A stretch of 64,000 nt of DNA, taken from NCBI RefSeq assembly GCF_011090165.1, contig NZ_JAADJT010000016.1, forward strand, positions 51,620-115,619, in the 5' to 3' direction. This document shows, piece after piece, positions 28,104 through 36,738 of the stretch (position 1 is its first letter; every line of letters begins with the position of its first letter). A program made the translations under genes and the position numbers. Source of the DNA: Duganella aceris. Its GTDB lineage: Bacteria; Pseudomonadota; Gammaproteobacteria; Burkholderiales; Burkholderiaceae_D. The notes beneath the pieces are model-generated. The model searched no databases. It was not told the origin of the DNA and saw only the letters and a list, made by a program, of their open reading frames with translations.

Positions 28104-29426
28104 TCAGCGGCGGCCGATGGCGAAATATTCCAGGCCGTGCTCGCGCACTTGCGAGGGCGTGTACAAATTGCGGCCGTCGAAGATCACCGGCTGGCGCAGC
28201 GCCGCCTTGATCTGCTCGAAATTCGGCACGCGGAATTCCTTCCATTCGGTGACGATCACCAGCGCGTCGGCCTCGGCCAGCGCCGCGATCGGCGCGGTCG
28301 CGTAGCGCAGCCGCGGGTCGTCGCCGAAAATGCGGCGCGACTCGGTCATCGCCACCGGATCGTAGGCGGTCACCGTGGCGCCCATCTGCCACAATCCCTC
28401 GATCACCACCCGGCTCGACGCCGCCCGCATGTCGTCGGTGTTCGGCTTGAACGCCAGGCCCCACAGCGCGAAGTGCATGCCGCGCAGGTCGTCGCCGTAG
28501 CGGGCGCGGATCTTGTGCAGCAGCAGGTGCTTCTGTTCGTCGTTGGCTTGCTCGACCGCGTTCAGCACCCGCACCGGCGAGCTGTTTTCCTCGGCGGTGC
28601 GGATCAGCGCCTGCACGTCTTTCGGGAAACACGAGCCGCCGTAGCCGCAGCCCGGATACAGGAAGTGGAAACCGATGCGCGGATCGGAACCGATGCCGAC
28701 CCGGATCTGTTCGATGTCGGCGCCCAGCTTGTCGGCCAGATTGGCCAGTTCGTTCATGAACGAGATGCGCGTCGCCAGCATGGCGTTGGCGGCGTACTTG
28801 GTCAGCTCGGCCGAGCGCACGTCCATCACGATCACGCGGTCGTGGTTGCGGATGAAGGGCGCGTACAACTCGCGCATCAGGCGGATCGCGCGCTCGTCCT
28901 CGGCGCCGATCACCACCCGGTCCGGCCGCAGGAAGTCCTCGACCGCAGCGCCCTCTTTCAGGAATTCCGGATTCGACACCACCGAGTACGGCAGCTCGAC
29001 GCCGCGCGCCGCCAGTTCTTCGAGGATCACCGCGCGCACCTTGTCGGCGGTGCCGACCGGCACCGTGGACTTGTCGATCACCACCTTGTAGTCGGTCATG
29101 TGGCGGCCGATGTTGCGCGCCGCCGCCAGCACGTATTTGAGGTCGGCCGAGCCGTCCTCGTCCGGCGGCGTGCCCACCGCGATGAATTGCAGCTGGCCGA
29201 AGGCCACGCTGTCTTCGATGCTGGTGGTGAAACTCAGGCGCCCGGCGGCCACGTTGCGACGCACCATTTCCAGCAGACCCGGTTCATGGATCGGGATACC
29301 GCCCTGGTTCAGCGTATCGATTTTCGCCGCATCCAGGTCCAGACACAGCACCTCGTTGCCCATTTCCGCCAGACATGTGCCGCTGACCAAGCCCACGTAC
29401 CCCGTGCCGATGACCGTAATCTTCAT
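28104..29426 (-). CDS. ugd: UDP-glucose 6-dehydrogenase, copy 2
   Basis: A 440-residue duplicate of the copy at 25296-26618, with the same motifs (GTGYVGLVSG; YPGCGYGGSCFPKDV). I count about 17 nucleotide differences in 1323 bp, nearly all synonymous, and none in roughly the last 350 bp. The difference pattern is scattered, so the pair is real duplicated DNA rather than a reading error. Upstream it diverges from the heptose operon. Frame extends 44 codons further but only the ATG at 29426 matches the family start. Confidence 0.97.
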   Translation of the reverse strand: MKITVIGTGYVGLVSGTCLAEMGNEVLCLDLDAAKIDTLNQGGIPIHEPGLLEMVRRNVAAGRLSFTTSIEDSVAFGQLQFIAVGTPPDEDGSADLKYVLAAARNIGRHMTDYKVVIDKSTVPVGTADKVRAVILEELAARGVELPYSVVSNPEFLKEGAAVEDFLRPDRVVIGAEDERAIRLMRELYAPFIRNHDRVIVMDVRSAELTKYAANAMLATRISFMNELANLADKLGADIEQIRVGIGSDPRIGFHFLYPGCGYGGSCFPKDVQALIRTAEENSSPVRVLNAVEQANDEQKHLLLHKIRARYGDDLRGMHFALWGLAFKPNTDDMRAASSRVVIEGLWQMGATVTAYDPVAMTESRRIFGDDPRLRYATAPIAALAEADALVIVTEWKEFRVPNFEQIKAALRQPVIFDGRNLYTPSQVREHGLEYFAIGRR

Positions 29427-29790
29427 TTTTTCTCTATAACAGTGGATTGAACGCGCCCACGTGCGGGATCGGCGCGGAGCGTCGCCGCGCGTGCGCCGGA
29501 CCCACCGCTGGCCCTGCAGGCTTGCGGTACTGTAATCGAAAACCTGCTTGCCTGACAATCGAAATGATATCGTGCGCGCAATAATTTACCTCATAATACA
29601 GCCCTGCACGACGCATTTCGCAGCGCAGCATAATTTGCGGTACAGTACTTTGCGAAGATCATTTTTTAGATGTTGTTTAAGCATGCCATGTAGTATGATC
29701 GACATCGTGTAAGATTTGGCATGGTATTTGCATCAAATAAAGTTGCAACATGGGTCAGCGGCAATGTCCACATCAATAAGGGAACAATTT
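29427..29790. promoter_or_regulatory. Divergent promoter region between ugd copy 2 and hddA
   Basis: A 364-bp gap. The minus-strand side holds the copy-2 promoter candidate, TTGTCA (29553-29558), 17 bp, TTACAG (29530-29535), identical to that of copy 1. The plus-strand side holds the sigma-54 promoter listed separately. The stretch 29640-29715 contains GCATGCCATG and other short repeats that could bind an enhancer protein. No gene is supported. Confidence 0.55.
29717..29732 (+). promoter_or_regulatory. Sigma-54 (RpoN) promoter of the heptose operon
   Basis: TGGCAT-GGTAT-TTGCA matches the -24/-12 consensus TGGCAC-N5-TTGCA in 10 of 11 positions with exact spacing. It lies 59 bp upstream of the hddA start. 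Sigma-54 with the PrsK/PrsR two-component system is known to drive PEP-CTERM genes in related bacteria. Confidence 0.8.
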
Positions 29791-30837
29791 ATGCGCAAGA
29801 CAGTTCGGAGTCGTGCCCCACTACGCCTCGGCTTGGCAGGTGGCGGCACCGACGTCTCCCCCTACAGCGACCGCTTCGGTGGATGCGTGCTTAACGTCAC
29901 CATCGATCTGAGCGCGCATTGCACCATGGAATACGACTCGGAGCTGACGGAAGTGAGCTTCATCGCCAAGGATCTGTGCGAATCGTTCAACGCGCCGCTG
30001 GCCGGCGCCTATCCGCTGGAAGGCGAGCTGCTGCTGCACAAGGCGATCTACAATCGCGTGGTGCGCGATTTCAACAACGGCGAACCGCTGCCGCTGCGCG
30101 TGGTCACCTGGGCCGACGCGCCACCGGGCTCCGGCCTGGGCACCTCGTCGACGATGGTGGTGTCGATCCTGTCGGCCTATCGCGAACTGTTGAATCTGCC
30201 GCTGGGCGAATACGATCTGGCCTACCTGGCCTATCAGATCGAACGCATCGACTGCAACCTGGCCGGCGGACGCCAGGATCAATACGCCGCCGTGTTCGGC
30301 GGCTTCAACTTCATGGAATTCAACAGCGACGACCGCATCATCGTCAATCCGCTGCGCATCCGCCGCCGCATCGAAAATGAGCTGCAGAGCTGGATCACCC
30401 TGTACTACACCGGCAAATCACGCAAGTCGGCCGACATCATCAATGACCAGGTCCGCACCGCCGGTCCCGGCGAGAGCGAAAACACCGACAAGATCCAGGC
30501 CATGCATGTGGTCAAGCAGACCGCTTTCCAGATGAAGGAGAGCCTGCTTCGTGGCAATATCGAAGAAATGGGCGCCATCCTGCACGAATCGTGGATCGCC
30601 AAGAAAAAAATGGCCAGCTCGATCTCCAACAAGGAAATCGACCATCTGGCCAATCTGGCGCTGGGCGCCGGCGCCAAGTCGGTGAAGATCACCGGCGCCG
30701 GCGGCGGCGGCTATCTGGTCATCTTCGCCGAACCAACCTTGCGCAATGAAATCCGCGACGCGTTGAAGGACGAGGTCGGACACTTCCAGCGCTTTAATTT
30801 CACCTACCACGGAGTTGAATCATGGGCAACAACCTGA
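29791..30837 (+). CDS. hddA: GHMP kinase, D-glycero-D-manno-heptose 7-phosphate kinase (HddA type)
   Basis: A 348-residue GHMP kinase: N-terminal SRAPLRLGLAGGGTDVSPYS, the ATP-loop WADAPPGSGLGTSSTMVVSIL and the C-terminal KITGAGGGGYLVIF. This pattern is that of HddA and fucose/heptose kinases. HddA phosphorylates heptose-7-phosphate at C1 for GDP-heptose synthesis; the next two genes supply the other steps. The start at 29791 has AAGGGA 7 bp upstream; earlier in-frame starts would lie inside the sigma-54 promoter. It overlaps gmhA by 16 bp. Confidence 0.87.
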   Translation: MRKTVRSRAPLRLGLAGGGTDVSPYSDRFGGCVLNVTIDLSAHCTMEYDSELTEVSFIAKDLCESFNAPLAGAYPLEGELLLHKAIYNRVVRDFNNGEPLPLRVVTWADAPPGSGLGTSSTMVVSILSAYRELLNLPLGEYDLAYLAYQIERIDCNLAGGRQDQYAAVFGGFNFMEFNSDDRIIVNPLRIRRRIENELQSWITLYYTGKSRKSADIINDQVRTAGPGESENTDKIQAMHVVKQTAFQMKESLLRGNIEEMGAILHESWIAKKKMASSISNKEIDHLANLALGAGAKSVKITGAGGGGYLVIFAEPTLRNEIRDALKDEVGHFQRFNFTYHGVESWATT

Positions 30838-31406
30838 ATATCATCCAATCGACGTTTACCGACGGCATCGCGCTGAAACAGAAAATCCTGGCCGACGAAG
30901 CATTTGTCCAGAACATCCTGGCGGTCAGCGAAGTATGCATCGAAGCGTTCAAGCGCGGCAACCGCGTGATCCTGGCCGGCAACGGCGGCAGCGCGGCCGA
31001 CGCCCAGCATATCGCGGCCGAGTTCGTCAGCCGCTTCATGTACGACCGTCCCGGCCTGCCGTCGATGTCGCTGTCGACCGATACCTCGATGCTGACCGCG
31101 ATCGGCAACGACTACGGTTACGACAAGCTGTTCCTGCGCCAGCTGGAAGCCAATGGCCGCGCCGGCGACGTGTTCATCGGCATCACCACCTCGGGCAACT
31201 CGGTGAACATCCTGAAGGCGCTGGAGCGTTGCGAGGAACTGGGCATCATCAGCGTCGCCCTGTGCGGCGAAGGCGGCCGCGCCAAGACCGTGGCCAAGCA
31301 CGCGCTGGCCGTGCCGTCGACGTCGACGCCGCGCATCCAGGAGCAGCACATCACGATCGGCCACATCATTTGCGAGATCGTCGAAGCGACGATATTTCCT
31401 CAGTAA
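30822..31406 (+). CDS. gmhA: Phosphoheptose isomerase (SIS domain)
   Basis: A 194-residue SIS-domain protein with RVILAGNGGSAADAQHIAAEF (residues 48-68; H63 and E67 of the zinc/active site), ITTSGNSVNILKAL and IQEQHITIGHIICEIVE. GmhA converts sedoheptulose-7-phosphate to D-glycero-D-manno-heptose-7-phosphate in the cytoplasm. Its translation is coupled to hddA by overlap. The length is typical. A second, LPS-dedicated gmhA may exist elsewhere; it is not in this window. Confidence 0.93.
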   Translation: MGNNLNIIQSTFTDGIALKQKILADEAFVQNILAVSEVCIEAFKRGNRVILAGNGGSAADAQHIAAEFVSRFMYDRPGLPSMSLSTDTSMLTAIGNDYGYDKLFLRQLEANGRAGDVFIGITTSGNSVNILKALERCEELGIISVALCGEGGRAKTVAKHALAVPSTSTPRIQEQHITIGHIICEIVEATIFPQ

Positions 31407-31428
31407 TCAATCAAGGATGGGATAAGCG

Positions 31429-32613
31429 TTGGACACTACAAGGCAGGTTGTCATTTTGGTGGGCGGCAGGGGCACGCGCCTGGGTAACTTAACGGACGAA
31501 AATCCCAAGCCGCTGCTGCCGGTCGGCGACCGGCCTTTCTTGAGCTATCTGCTGGACACCATCATCCGTCAGGGGTTCGACAAGATCGTGCTGCTGGCCG
31601 GCTACCGCTCGGCGCAGATCGCCGATTTTGTCGCCGCCTACGACGCCCACGGCGCCGACATCCGCATCGTCACCGAGACCGAGCCGCTGGGCACCGGCGG
31701 CGCGCTGTACAACGCGCTCGACCAGCTCGACCAGCAATTCATCCTGATGAACGGCGACACGCTGTTCGATATCAACCTGAACGCCTTCGCCGCGCCGCAA
31801 CTGGCGCCGGCGCTGTGCCGCCTGGCGCTGCGCACGGTGGACGACACCAGCCGCTACGGCCGGGTCACGCTACAGCACGGCCACGTCAATTCGATGGCGG
31901 AGAAAGGTGTCGCCGGCGAGGGCTTGATCAACGGCGGCATCTATCTGCTGGACAAGGCCGCGATCGCCGGCATTGGCGCCGGTTTCTGCTCGCTGGAGAA
32001 CGAGGTGTTCCCCGAACTGCTGGCGCAAGGCCGACTGACCGGACTGGAATACAGCAACTTCTTCCTCGACATCGGCATCCCGGTCGATTACGACCTGGCG
32101 CAAACGGCGATTCCGGCGCTGGCCGACCGCCCTGCCGCTTTCCTCGACCGCGACGGCGTCATCAACGAGGATTCGAACTACGCCCACCGGCCGGACCAGA
32201 TCCGCTGGATCCCTGGCGCCTTCGAGGCGGTGCGACTGCTGAACGACAGCGGCTACAACGTGTTCGTTGTGACGAATCAAGCCGGCATCGCGCGCGGCAT
32301 GTACGATGCACTTGCCGTTAATCAATTACATGATTGGATGCAACAAGAATTCCGCCGTCATGGCGCGCACATCGATGGCTTCCATTTTTGCCCGCACCAT
32401 CCGGAATTCGACACCGCGTGTGACTGCCGGAAGCCGGAACCGGGCATGCTGATCGCAGCCACGGCCGCCATGCCGTCGCGGCTGCAAGGCAGCTTCCTGA
32501 TCGGTGACAAGGATTCAGACATACAAGCCGCGAACCGGTTCGGCATCCCCGGCCACAGCTTCCAGGGCGATGAAAATCTACGCGATTTTGTCGCAAGAAT
32601 TATCGAAAAGTAA
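31429..32613 (+). CDS. HddC-GmhB fusion: heptose-1-phosphate nucleotidyltransferase and heptose bisphosphatase
   Basis: A 394-residue two-domain protein. Residues 1-225 are a nucleotidyltransferase: GGRGTRLG (12-19), NPKPLLPVG, MNGDTLFD and GLINGGIYLLD. Residues 233-394 are a HAD-IIIA phosphatase: FLDRDGVINED (Asp240 and Asp242), VVTNQAGIARG, zinc-site cysteines and histidines CPHH (321-324) and CDC (331-333), then GDKDSD. HddC and GmhB are normally separate. Together with HddA and GmhA it completes the pathway to nucleotide-activated heptose. The start is TTG at 31429; the nearest upstream ATG ends after two codons. Confidence 0.88.
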   Translation: MDTTRQVVILVGGRGTRLGNLTDENPKPLLPVGDRPFLSYLLDTIIRQGFDKIVLLAGYRSAQIADFVAAYDAHGADIRIVTETEPLGTGGALYNALDQLDQQFILMNGDTLFDINLNAFAAPQLAPALCRLALRTVDDTSRYGRVTLQHGHVNSMAEKGVAGEGLINGGIYLLDKAAIAGIGAGFCSLENEVFPELLAQGRLTGLEYSNFFLDIGIPVDYDLAQTAIPALADRPAAFLDRDGVINEDSNYAHRPDQIRWIPGAFEAVRLLNDSGYNVFVVTNQAGIARGMYDALAVNQLHDWMQQEFRRHGAHIDGFHFCPHHPEFDTACDCRKPEPGMLIAATAAMPSRLQGSFLIGDKDSDIQAANRFGIPGHSFQGDENLRDFVARIIEK

Positions 32614-32852
32614 AGCAAACGCCCGGTTTCGACATTCAAAACCGGGCCGTTCGCCGGCGCCGCCACCACATCGGCGCCGGACCAACAGGATTGCTGTTTT
32701 TTTACAGACAGTTTGTTTTTTTAGATAAAATATCTGCATGGTTCATCCGTGAGCGCGCGCCGCGGCGACATGCTGAATGCAATCCCCAGAAAAAATTCGC
32801 CGCACCCGTTGCCGCCCACGGCCAGGCCGGTGCAGCGACAGGCGCGGCGCTC
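32614..32852. other. Intergenic region with hairpin and AT-rich block
   Basis: A gap of 239 bp. Arms GCCCGGTTT (32621-32629) and AAACCGGGC (32639-32647) form a 9-bp hairpin without a U-run. Farther on, 32695-32735 is AT-rich and contains AGATAAAATATCT, which could hold a promoter for the next gene. Nothing coding is supported. Confidence 0.5.
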
Positions 32853-34022
32853 ATGTCTACTCCTTTCCAGGCGGCGAATTTGAACATATTATTTCTCAGC
32901 CACTCGCCCATCGGCGGCACCTTTGTCGTCGGCTCGCACCACATGGCCAAGGGCTACGCCAGTCAAGGCCATCAGGTCACCCATCTCAGCCCGCCGGTGA
33001 CGCCGGCCCACCTGTCGCTGGTGCGCAAGCCGTTCGAACGCGAACGGCTGCTACGCTGGTGGCGCGGCGGCAAGACCATCCACGGCGTGCGCGACCTGAT
33101 CCCGTTCGCCCCGCTGACCTGGGGCATGGCGCGCCGCCTCGGCGCCCCGTACGAGCGTTACGGCCGCGCACTGTATGGCTCGGCCATGCGCCTGCTGCAA
33201 CGCGCCGGCGCCGGCGAACCCGACCTGATCTTCATCGACGAGCCACGGCTAGGATATCTGCTGCGCGCCTTCCCGCGCGCGCGGGTGGTGTACCGCCCGA
33301 CCGACCTGTATGCGCAAATCCGCAACGACCCCAGCATCGACGACGCCGAGCGCGCCGTGATCGCGCGCGCCGACGCCTTCATCGCCACCTCGGAACCGGT
33401 GGCGGAGCACATCCGCGCGATGGGCGCCCGCGACGTGCTGGTGCTGGAAAACGGCGTCGACCTGGCGCACTTCACCAACGGTCCCGACTACGACGTCGAG
33501 GCCCGCTTGCCGCCGGCGCCGCGCGCCGTGTATGCGGGCGCACTGGATCACCGCTTCGGCGTCGACAGCCTGATGGCGGCCGCCAAGGACCATCCGACCA
33601 TGTCGTTCGTGGTCATCGGCCCTGGCAGCAAGGCGATCAACAGCGTGCTGCAGCAGTTGCCAAATGTGACACTGCTGGGCGCGGTGGAATACGATCAACT
33701 GCCCAGCTATCTGCGCCGCTGCCAGCTGGCGCTGCTGCCGCTGTCGGACGATCCGTCCAATCGCGGCCGCAGTCCGATGAAAATTTTCGAGTATGCGTCG
33801 CTGGGCCTGACGGTGGTCGCAACGCAGACGGAAGAGCTGTCGCGCAGGGCCTTGCCGTTCCTCCGCGTTGCGCGATCTCCACACGATTTTTCTTTCCAGG
33901 TGGCACAAATACTTTCAGATGGTTTACTATCTCACCGTGACGAAGCAATTGCATTCGCAACCAAACAGAATTGGTTGCAGAAATGTCAAGAAGCATTGTC
34001 GCATTCGATGAAGGCTGCATAG
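32853..34022 (+). CDS. GT-B glycosyltransferase (GumK-like)
   Basis: A 389-residue GT-B enzyme. NILFLSHSPIGGTFVVGSHHMAKG opens the acceptor domain, VVYRPTDLYAQIRND and VLENGVDLAHF lie midway, and SPMKIFEYASLGLTVVATQTEE is the donor site. The VYRxTD and MKxxxY/F patterns recall GumK, which adds glucuronate during xanthan assembly, and UDP-glucuronate is made by the two ugd copies. The start at 32853 is inferred from where similarity begins; the frame is open from 32691. Specificity is inference. Confidence 0.75.
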   Translation: MSTPFQAANLNILFLSHSPIGGTFVVGSHHMAKGYASQGHQVTHLSPPVTPAHLSLVRKPFERERLLRWWRGGKTIHGVRDLIPFAPLTWGMARRLGAPYERYGRALYGSAMRLLQRAGAGEPDLIFIDEPRLGYLLRAFPRARVVYRPTDLYAQIRNDPSIDDAERAVIARADAFIATSEPVAEHIRAMGARDVLVLENGVDLAHFTNGPDYDVEARLPPAPRAVYAGALDHRFGVDSLMAAAKDHPTMSFVVIGPGSKAINSVLQQLPNVTLLGAVEYDQLPSYLRRCQLALLPLSDDPSNRGRSPMKIFEYASLGLTVVATQTEELSRRALPFLRVARSPHDFSFQVAQILSDGLLSHRDEAIAFATKQNWLQKCQEALSHSMKAA

Positions 34023-34025
34023 TTC

Positions 34026-35354
34026 ATGATTAACCGCAACATTATCAAGGCTTCCAACCCCCTGCGTCCCGCTCGTCCGGTCTGGTGGATGCACCCTTCT
34101 GCGATCGTCTGTGTATTTCTGATTCCGGCCTACCTGCTGCTGTGGTGGGCGGGAGTGGCCACGAATGGCGAGATTTCGACCGCCAAGAGTTTGTTTTTCC
34201 TGAAGGGCAATATTGCGCTGCTTGGCTTGACGGGATTGCTGGCGCTGGGACTGGGCACGTTTTCGCCGATCCGCCCTTCGCCGGCGCGGGTGATCACCAC
34301 GCGCAACTTCGTCGGGCCGAATTTGCTGGCGACGCTGGGCGTGCTGGCGTTGATCGGGTATGCATACTGGTTCAAAGATTTGTTGCTGCATCCGGCGACG
34401 CTGCTGGCGGCGCTGAAAAACAGCGGGTCGGTGACTTATGCCTTGCGGTCGTCGATGGAGCGCAGCGCGGGGATCGCCAGCCTGGCCCAACTGGGCTTGC
34501 CGTTCCTGGTGCTGTATGCGCATGCGTTATGGGCCGGCGGCAAGCCAGTGCTGACCAAGCTGCACCGTTGGCTGTTGATCGGCATCCTGCTCTCCATCGT
34601 GTTCCGCGTCTTCGCCTGGGGCGAGCGGCTGGCGCTGGTGGAGGCGGCGGTAGCGATCGGCTTCGTTTGGGTGTCATTCGGTGAATTGCGCAGGCCCTGG
34701 ATGCGCCGCCTGATGCCGTGGTTGCCATTGATAGGCGTGGTGGCGGTGGTGCTGTTGTTTGCGGTGGGCGAATATTTCCGCTCGTGGGCCAGCCACTACG
34801 CGGCGACCCGCACGACGTTCTGGGGCTTCATCCTGCAGCGTCTGACGAACTACTACTTCACGGCGCTCAACACCGGTGCCGGGATGTTGACGATGTATGA
34901 ATGGCCGAAGTACACGATGGAGACCACGCTGCTATGGGTGCACAAGCTGCCGGTGTTCGGTCCGATGTTTTCGTACCTGATGCACCTGCGGCCAAGTTCG
35001 TACATGCAGTTGTACGGCGACGCCGAGTTTAACAATCCGTCCGGCGTTTTCCCGATCTTTGCGGATTTGGGTATCGCCGGCACGTTGACGCTGATGTTGT
35101 TGCTGGGCGCCTTGGCCAAGTATGTGTATTCGACGTGGCGCGACTCGGCCACGATAGGCGGCACGATGTATTTCTTGTTCCTGATGACGTTTATGGAACT
35201 ATTCCGATATTTTTACCTGGGTTCGCCCAGGTGCTTCATGGTCGTTTTGGGTTTTACCCTGGCAATACTAAACTCTGTAAAGGTGAATTATGAACATTCC
35301 AACCCGGCGCAAATTTCTGGCGGCCTCGGTAGCGGGGACCGCCTTACTGCTTAA
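34026..35354 (+). CDS. Wzy-like polysaccharide polymerase (polytopic membrane protein)
   Basis: A 442-residue protein with about 11 membrane segments and a large hydrophilic loop (about 255-320: SWASHYAATRTTFWGFILQRLTNYYFTALNTGAG... ), as in Wzy/O-antigen polymerases. Arg and His residues in that loop are typical for the catalytic region. It starts 3 bp after the glycosyltransferase stop, and its end overlaps the next gene by 65 bp. In this locus it is the only polymerase candidate and would join lipid-linked repeats at the periplasmic face. Wzy proteins are poorly conserved, so this is a topology and context call. Confidence 0.7.
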   Translation: MINRNIIKASNPLRPARPVWWMHPSAIVCVFLIPAYLLLWWAGVATNGEISTAKSLFFLKGNIALLGLTGLLALGLGTFSPIRPSPARVITTRNFVGPNLLATLGVLALIGYAYWFKDLLLHPATLLAALKNSGSVTYALRSSMERSAGIASLAQLGLPFLVLYAHALWAGGKPVLTKLHRWLLIGILLSIVFRVFAWGERLALVEAAVAIGFVWVSFGELRRPWMRRLMPWLPLIGVVAVVLLFAVGEYFRSWASHYAATRTTFWGFILQRLTNYYFTALNTGAGMLTMYEWPKYTMETTLLWVHKLPVFGPMFSYLMHLRPSSYMQLYGDAEFNNPSGVFPIFADLGIAGTLTLMLLLGALAKYVYSTWRDSATIGGTMYFLFLMTFMELFRYFYLGSPRCFMVVLGFTLAILNSVKVNYEHSNPAQISGGLGSGDRLTA

Positions 35355-36675
35355 CCGTCATGTTCAGGCGGCTACGACAGTGGTCCGAACCACCTGGCCG
35401 TCGGCCGGCGTGGACGGCTCGGTCACCGCGCAGACCAATGAACTACTGAGCTTGCTGCAAAAGGGCAAGCCGGTGCTGATCAAGGCCGGTGTGCGCGTGG
35501 TTTCCCGAGGCATGCTGGTCAACTCGATGCCGGTCGATATCGCCGGCGAGAACGGCGCCATTATCGAGTTCTCTGGCGTCACCGACTGCGGTTTCCGCTT
35601 CCTGAGCTGCCCGAGCGCGTCGATCACCAACATGACCGTGCGCTGGCCAGGCACCGGCCGCGCGACGCGCAACAATAGCTGGCCAGGCATCTACTTTGCC
35701 GGCAGCGCCAACTCCTTCATCGATAACGTGACCGTGATCCGCTCGCCGGGCGCAGGCGTGCTGTTCGGCGGCTGCATCGCCCCGAAAGCCACCAACGTCA
35801 CGGTGCAGTACACCGGTGCCGACGGCATCCACTTCGCTAACTGCGGGTCTGTCTACGCCGCCAACCTGACCACCTCCTATACCGGAGATGACGGCATCGC
35901 CTTCGTCGATTACGCTGACAAACCCGCTCCCGGCGGCTTTACTTTGGTGGGCGGCAAGATTTCCGAGTCCCTGGCGCGTGGTCTGTCCATCGTCGGCGCT
36001 TCGCGCGGCACGGCCACCGACATCGTGATCGACGGCACCGCATCCAACAATATCCACGTCGAACAAGACATCACTTATAAAACGCTGTTCCCGAGCCAGA
36101 TCACGGTGCGTCGCGTCACGGCCACGCGCGCCGGCGGCACGCTGCCCAAGGGCGGTAACCAGTATGGCATCAACATCGTCCGCGCCACTGCGGTTCTGAT
36201 GGATGACATCTCCGTGAGCAACGGCACCAGCATCGGCATATCGGTGGTGTCCTCCAACAATGTCACGCTGAACAACGTCCGCACTACCACCTCCGTCAAC
36301 AACGGCCTGCGGGTACAAGGCACAGTGGGTTGCGTGCTGAACAAGGTCAAGATTACGGACGTGGTGTCGCAATATATGGCGATTACGGATTCCAGCAACG
36401 TTACCGGCGATATCGAACTAATCTACAAGCGTGATTCCACCCTGGGCGCGGCGCAGATCGCCAACACCAAAGGTATCGATATCAATGCGCTGACCTTTGT
36501 AGGCTTCCCGGTCAACACCTTGAAGTTCATATCGACCAGCAATTCTGGCACGCTTGTGATGTCGGATACCCCGCCGGCGACCATGTCGCTGGTGGCCGGC
36601 ATCATGAACAAAGTGTCGCAAACCTACAATGGCGTACGCCAAGCCAGCGACAGCCTGAAGATCAGCACCAAGTAA
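35290..36675 (+). CDS. Tat-exported right-handed beta-helix protein (candidate polysaccharide lyase/epimerase)
   Basis: A 461-residue protein with a twin-arginine signal MNIPTRRKFLAASVAGTALLL and cleavage near VQA/A. The rest is a parallel beta helix: repeated N/D-rich turns such as IDNVTVIRSPGAGVLFGG, VTVQYTGADGIHFANCG, TTSYTGDDGIAFVDYAD and NNVTLNNVRTTTSVNNGLRV. Such folds occur in pectate lyases, alginate epimerases and EPS depolymerases. I see no certain catalytic set. Overlap with the polymerase gene by 65 bp in another frame suggests tight coupling. It likely trims or modifies the polymer in the periplasm. Confidence 0.78.
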   Translation: MNIPTRRKFLAASVAGTALLLNRHVQAATTVVRTTWPSAGVDGSVTAQTNELLSLLQKGKPVLIKAGVRVVSRGMLVNSMPVDIAGENGAIIEFSGVTDCGFRFLSCPSASITNMTVRWPGTGRATRNNSWPGIYFAGSANSFIDNVTVIRSPGAGVLFGGCIAPKATNVTVQYTGADGIHFANCGSVYAANLTTSYTGDDGIAFVDYADKPAPGGFTLVGGKISESLARGLSIVGASRGTATDIVIDGTASNNIHVEQDITYKTLFPSQITVRRVTATRAGGTLPKGGNQYGINIVRATAVLMDDISVSNGTSIGISVVSSNNVTLNNVRTTTSVNNGLRVQGTVGCVLNKVKITDVVSQYMAITDSSNVTGDIELIYKRDSTLGAAQIANTKGIDINALTFVGFPVNTLKFISTSNSGTLVMSDTPPATMSLVAGIMNKVSQTYNGVRQASDSLKISTK

Positions 36676-36708
36676 TCCCGGCAAACGGATAAATCCGCAG
36701 CACCATCA

Positions 36709-36738
36709 AAAACGGCCGCATCAGCGGCCGTTTTTTTA
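36709..36738. terminator. Bidirectional terminator between the heptose operon and epsI
   Basis: AAAAACGGCCGC-ATCA-GCGGCCGTTTTTTT: an 8-bp perfect stem, 4-nt loop, and A- and T-runs. It ends the plus-strand operon and, read the other way, overlaps the epsI stop codon. Confidence 0.92.

Larger units (their letters stand above)
25300..29426. repeat. Long direct repeat (two ugd copies, offset 2808 bp)
   Basis: Bases from about 25288 to 26635 and from about 28096 to 29443 form a direct repeat including the ugd gene, about 20 bp before its stop and a short stretch beyond its start; the related promoter block adds a more distant match. Homologous recombination between them would remove or amplify a 2.8-kb unit containing one ugd and one glycosyltransferase gene. 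Confidence 0.9.

Noticed and set aside
25296..29426. Duplicated ugd as assembly error
   Set aside because: Scattered synonymous differences, different flanking genes and diverged promoter centres argue for real duplication, though only read data can settle it.
27324..29450. A 708-codon plus-strand frame across the glycosyltransferase and ugd copy 2
   Set aside because: Antisense of two real genes; the same frame recurs opposite ugd copy 1 only because the DNA is duplicated.
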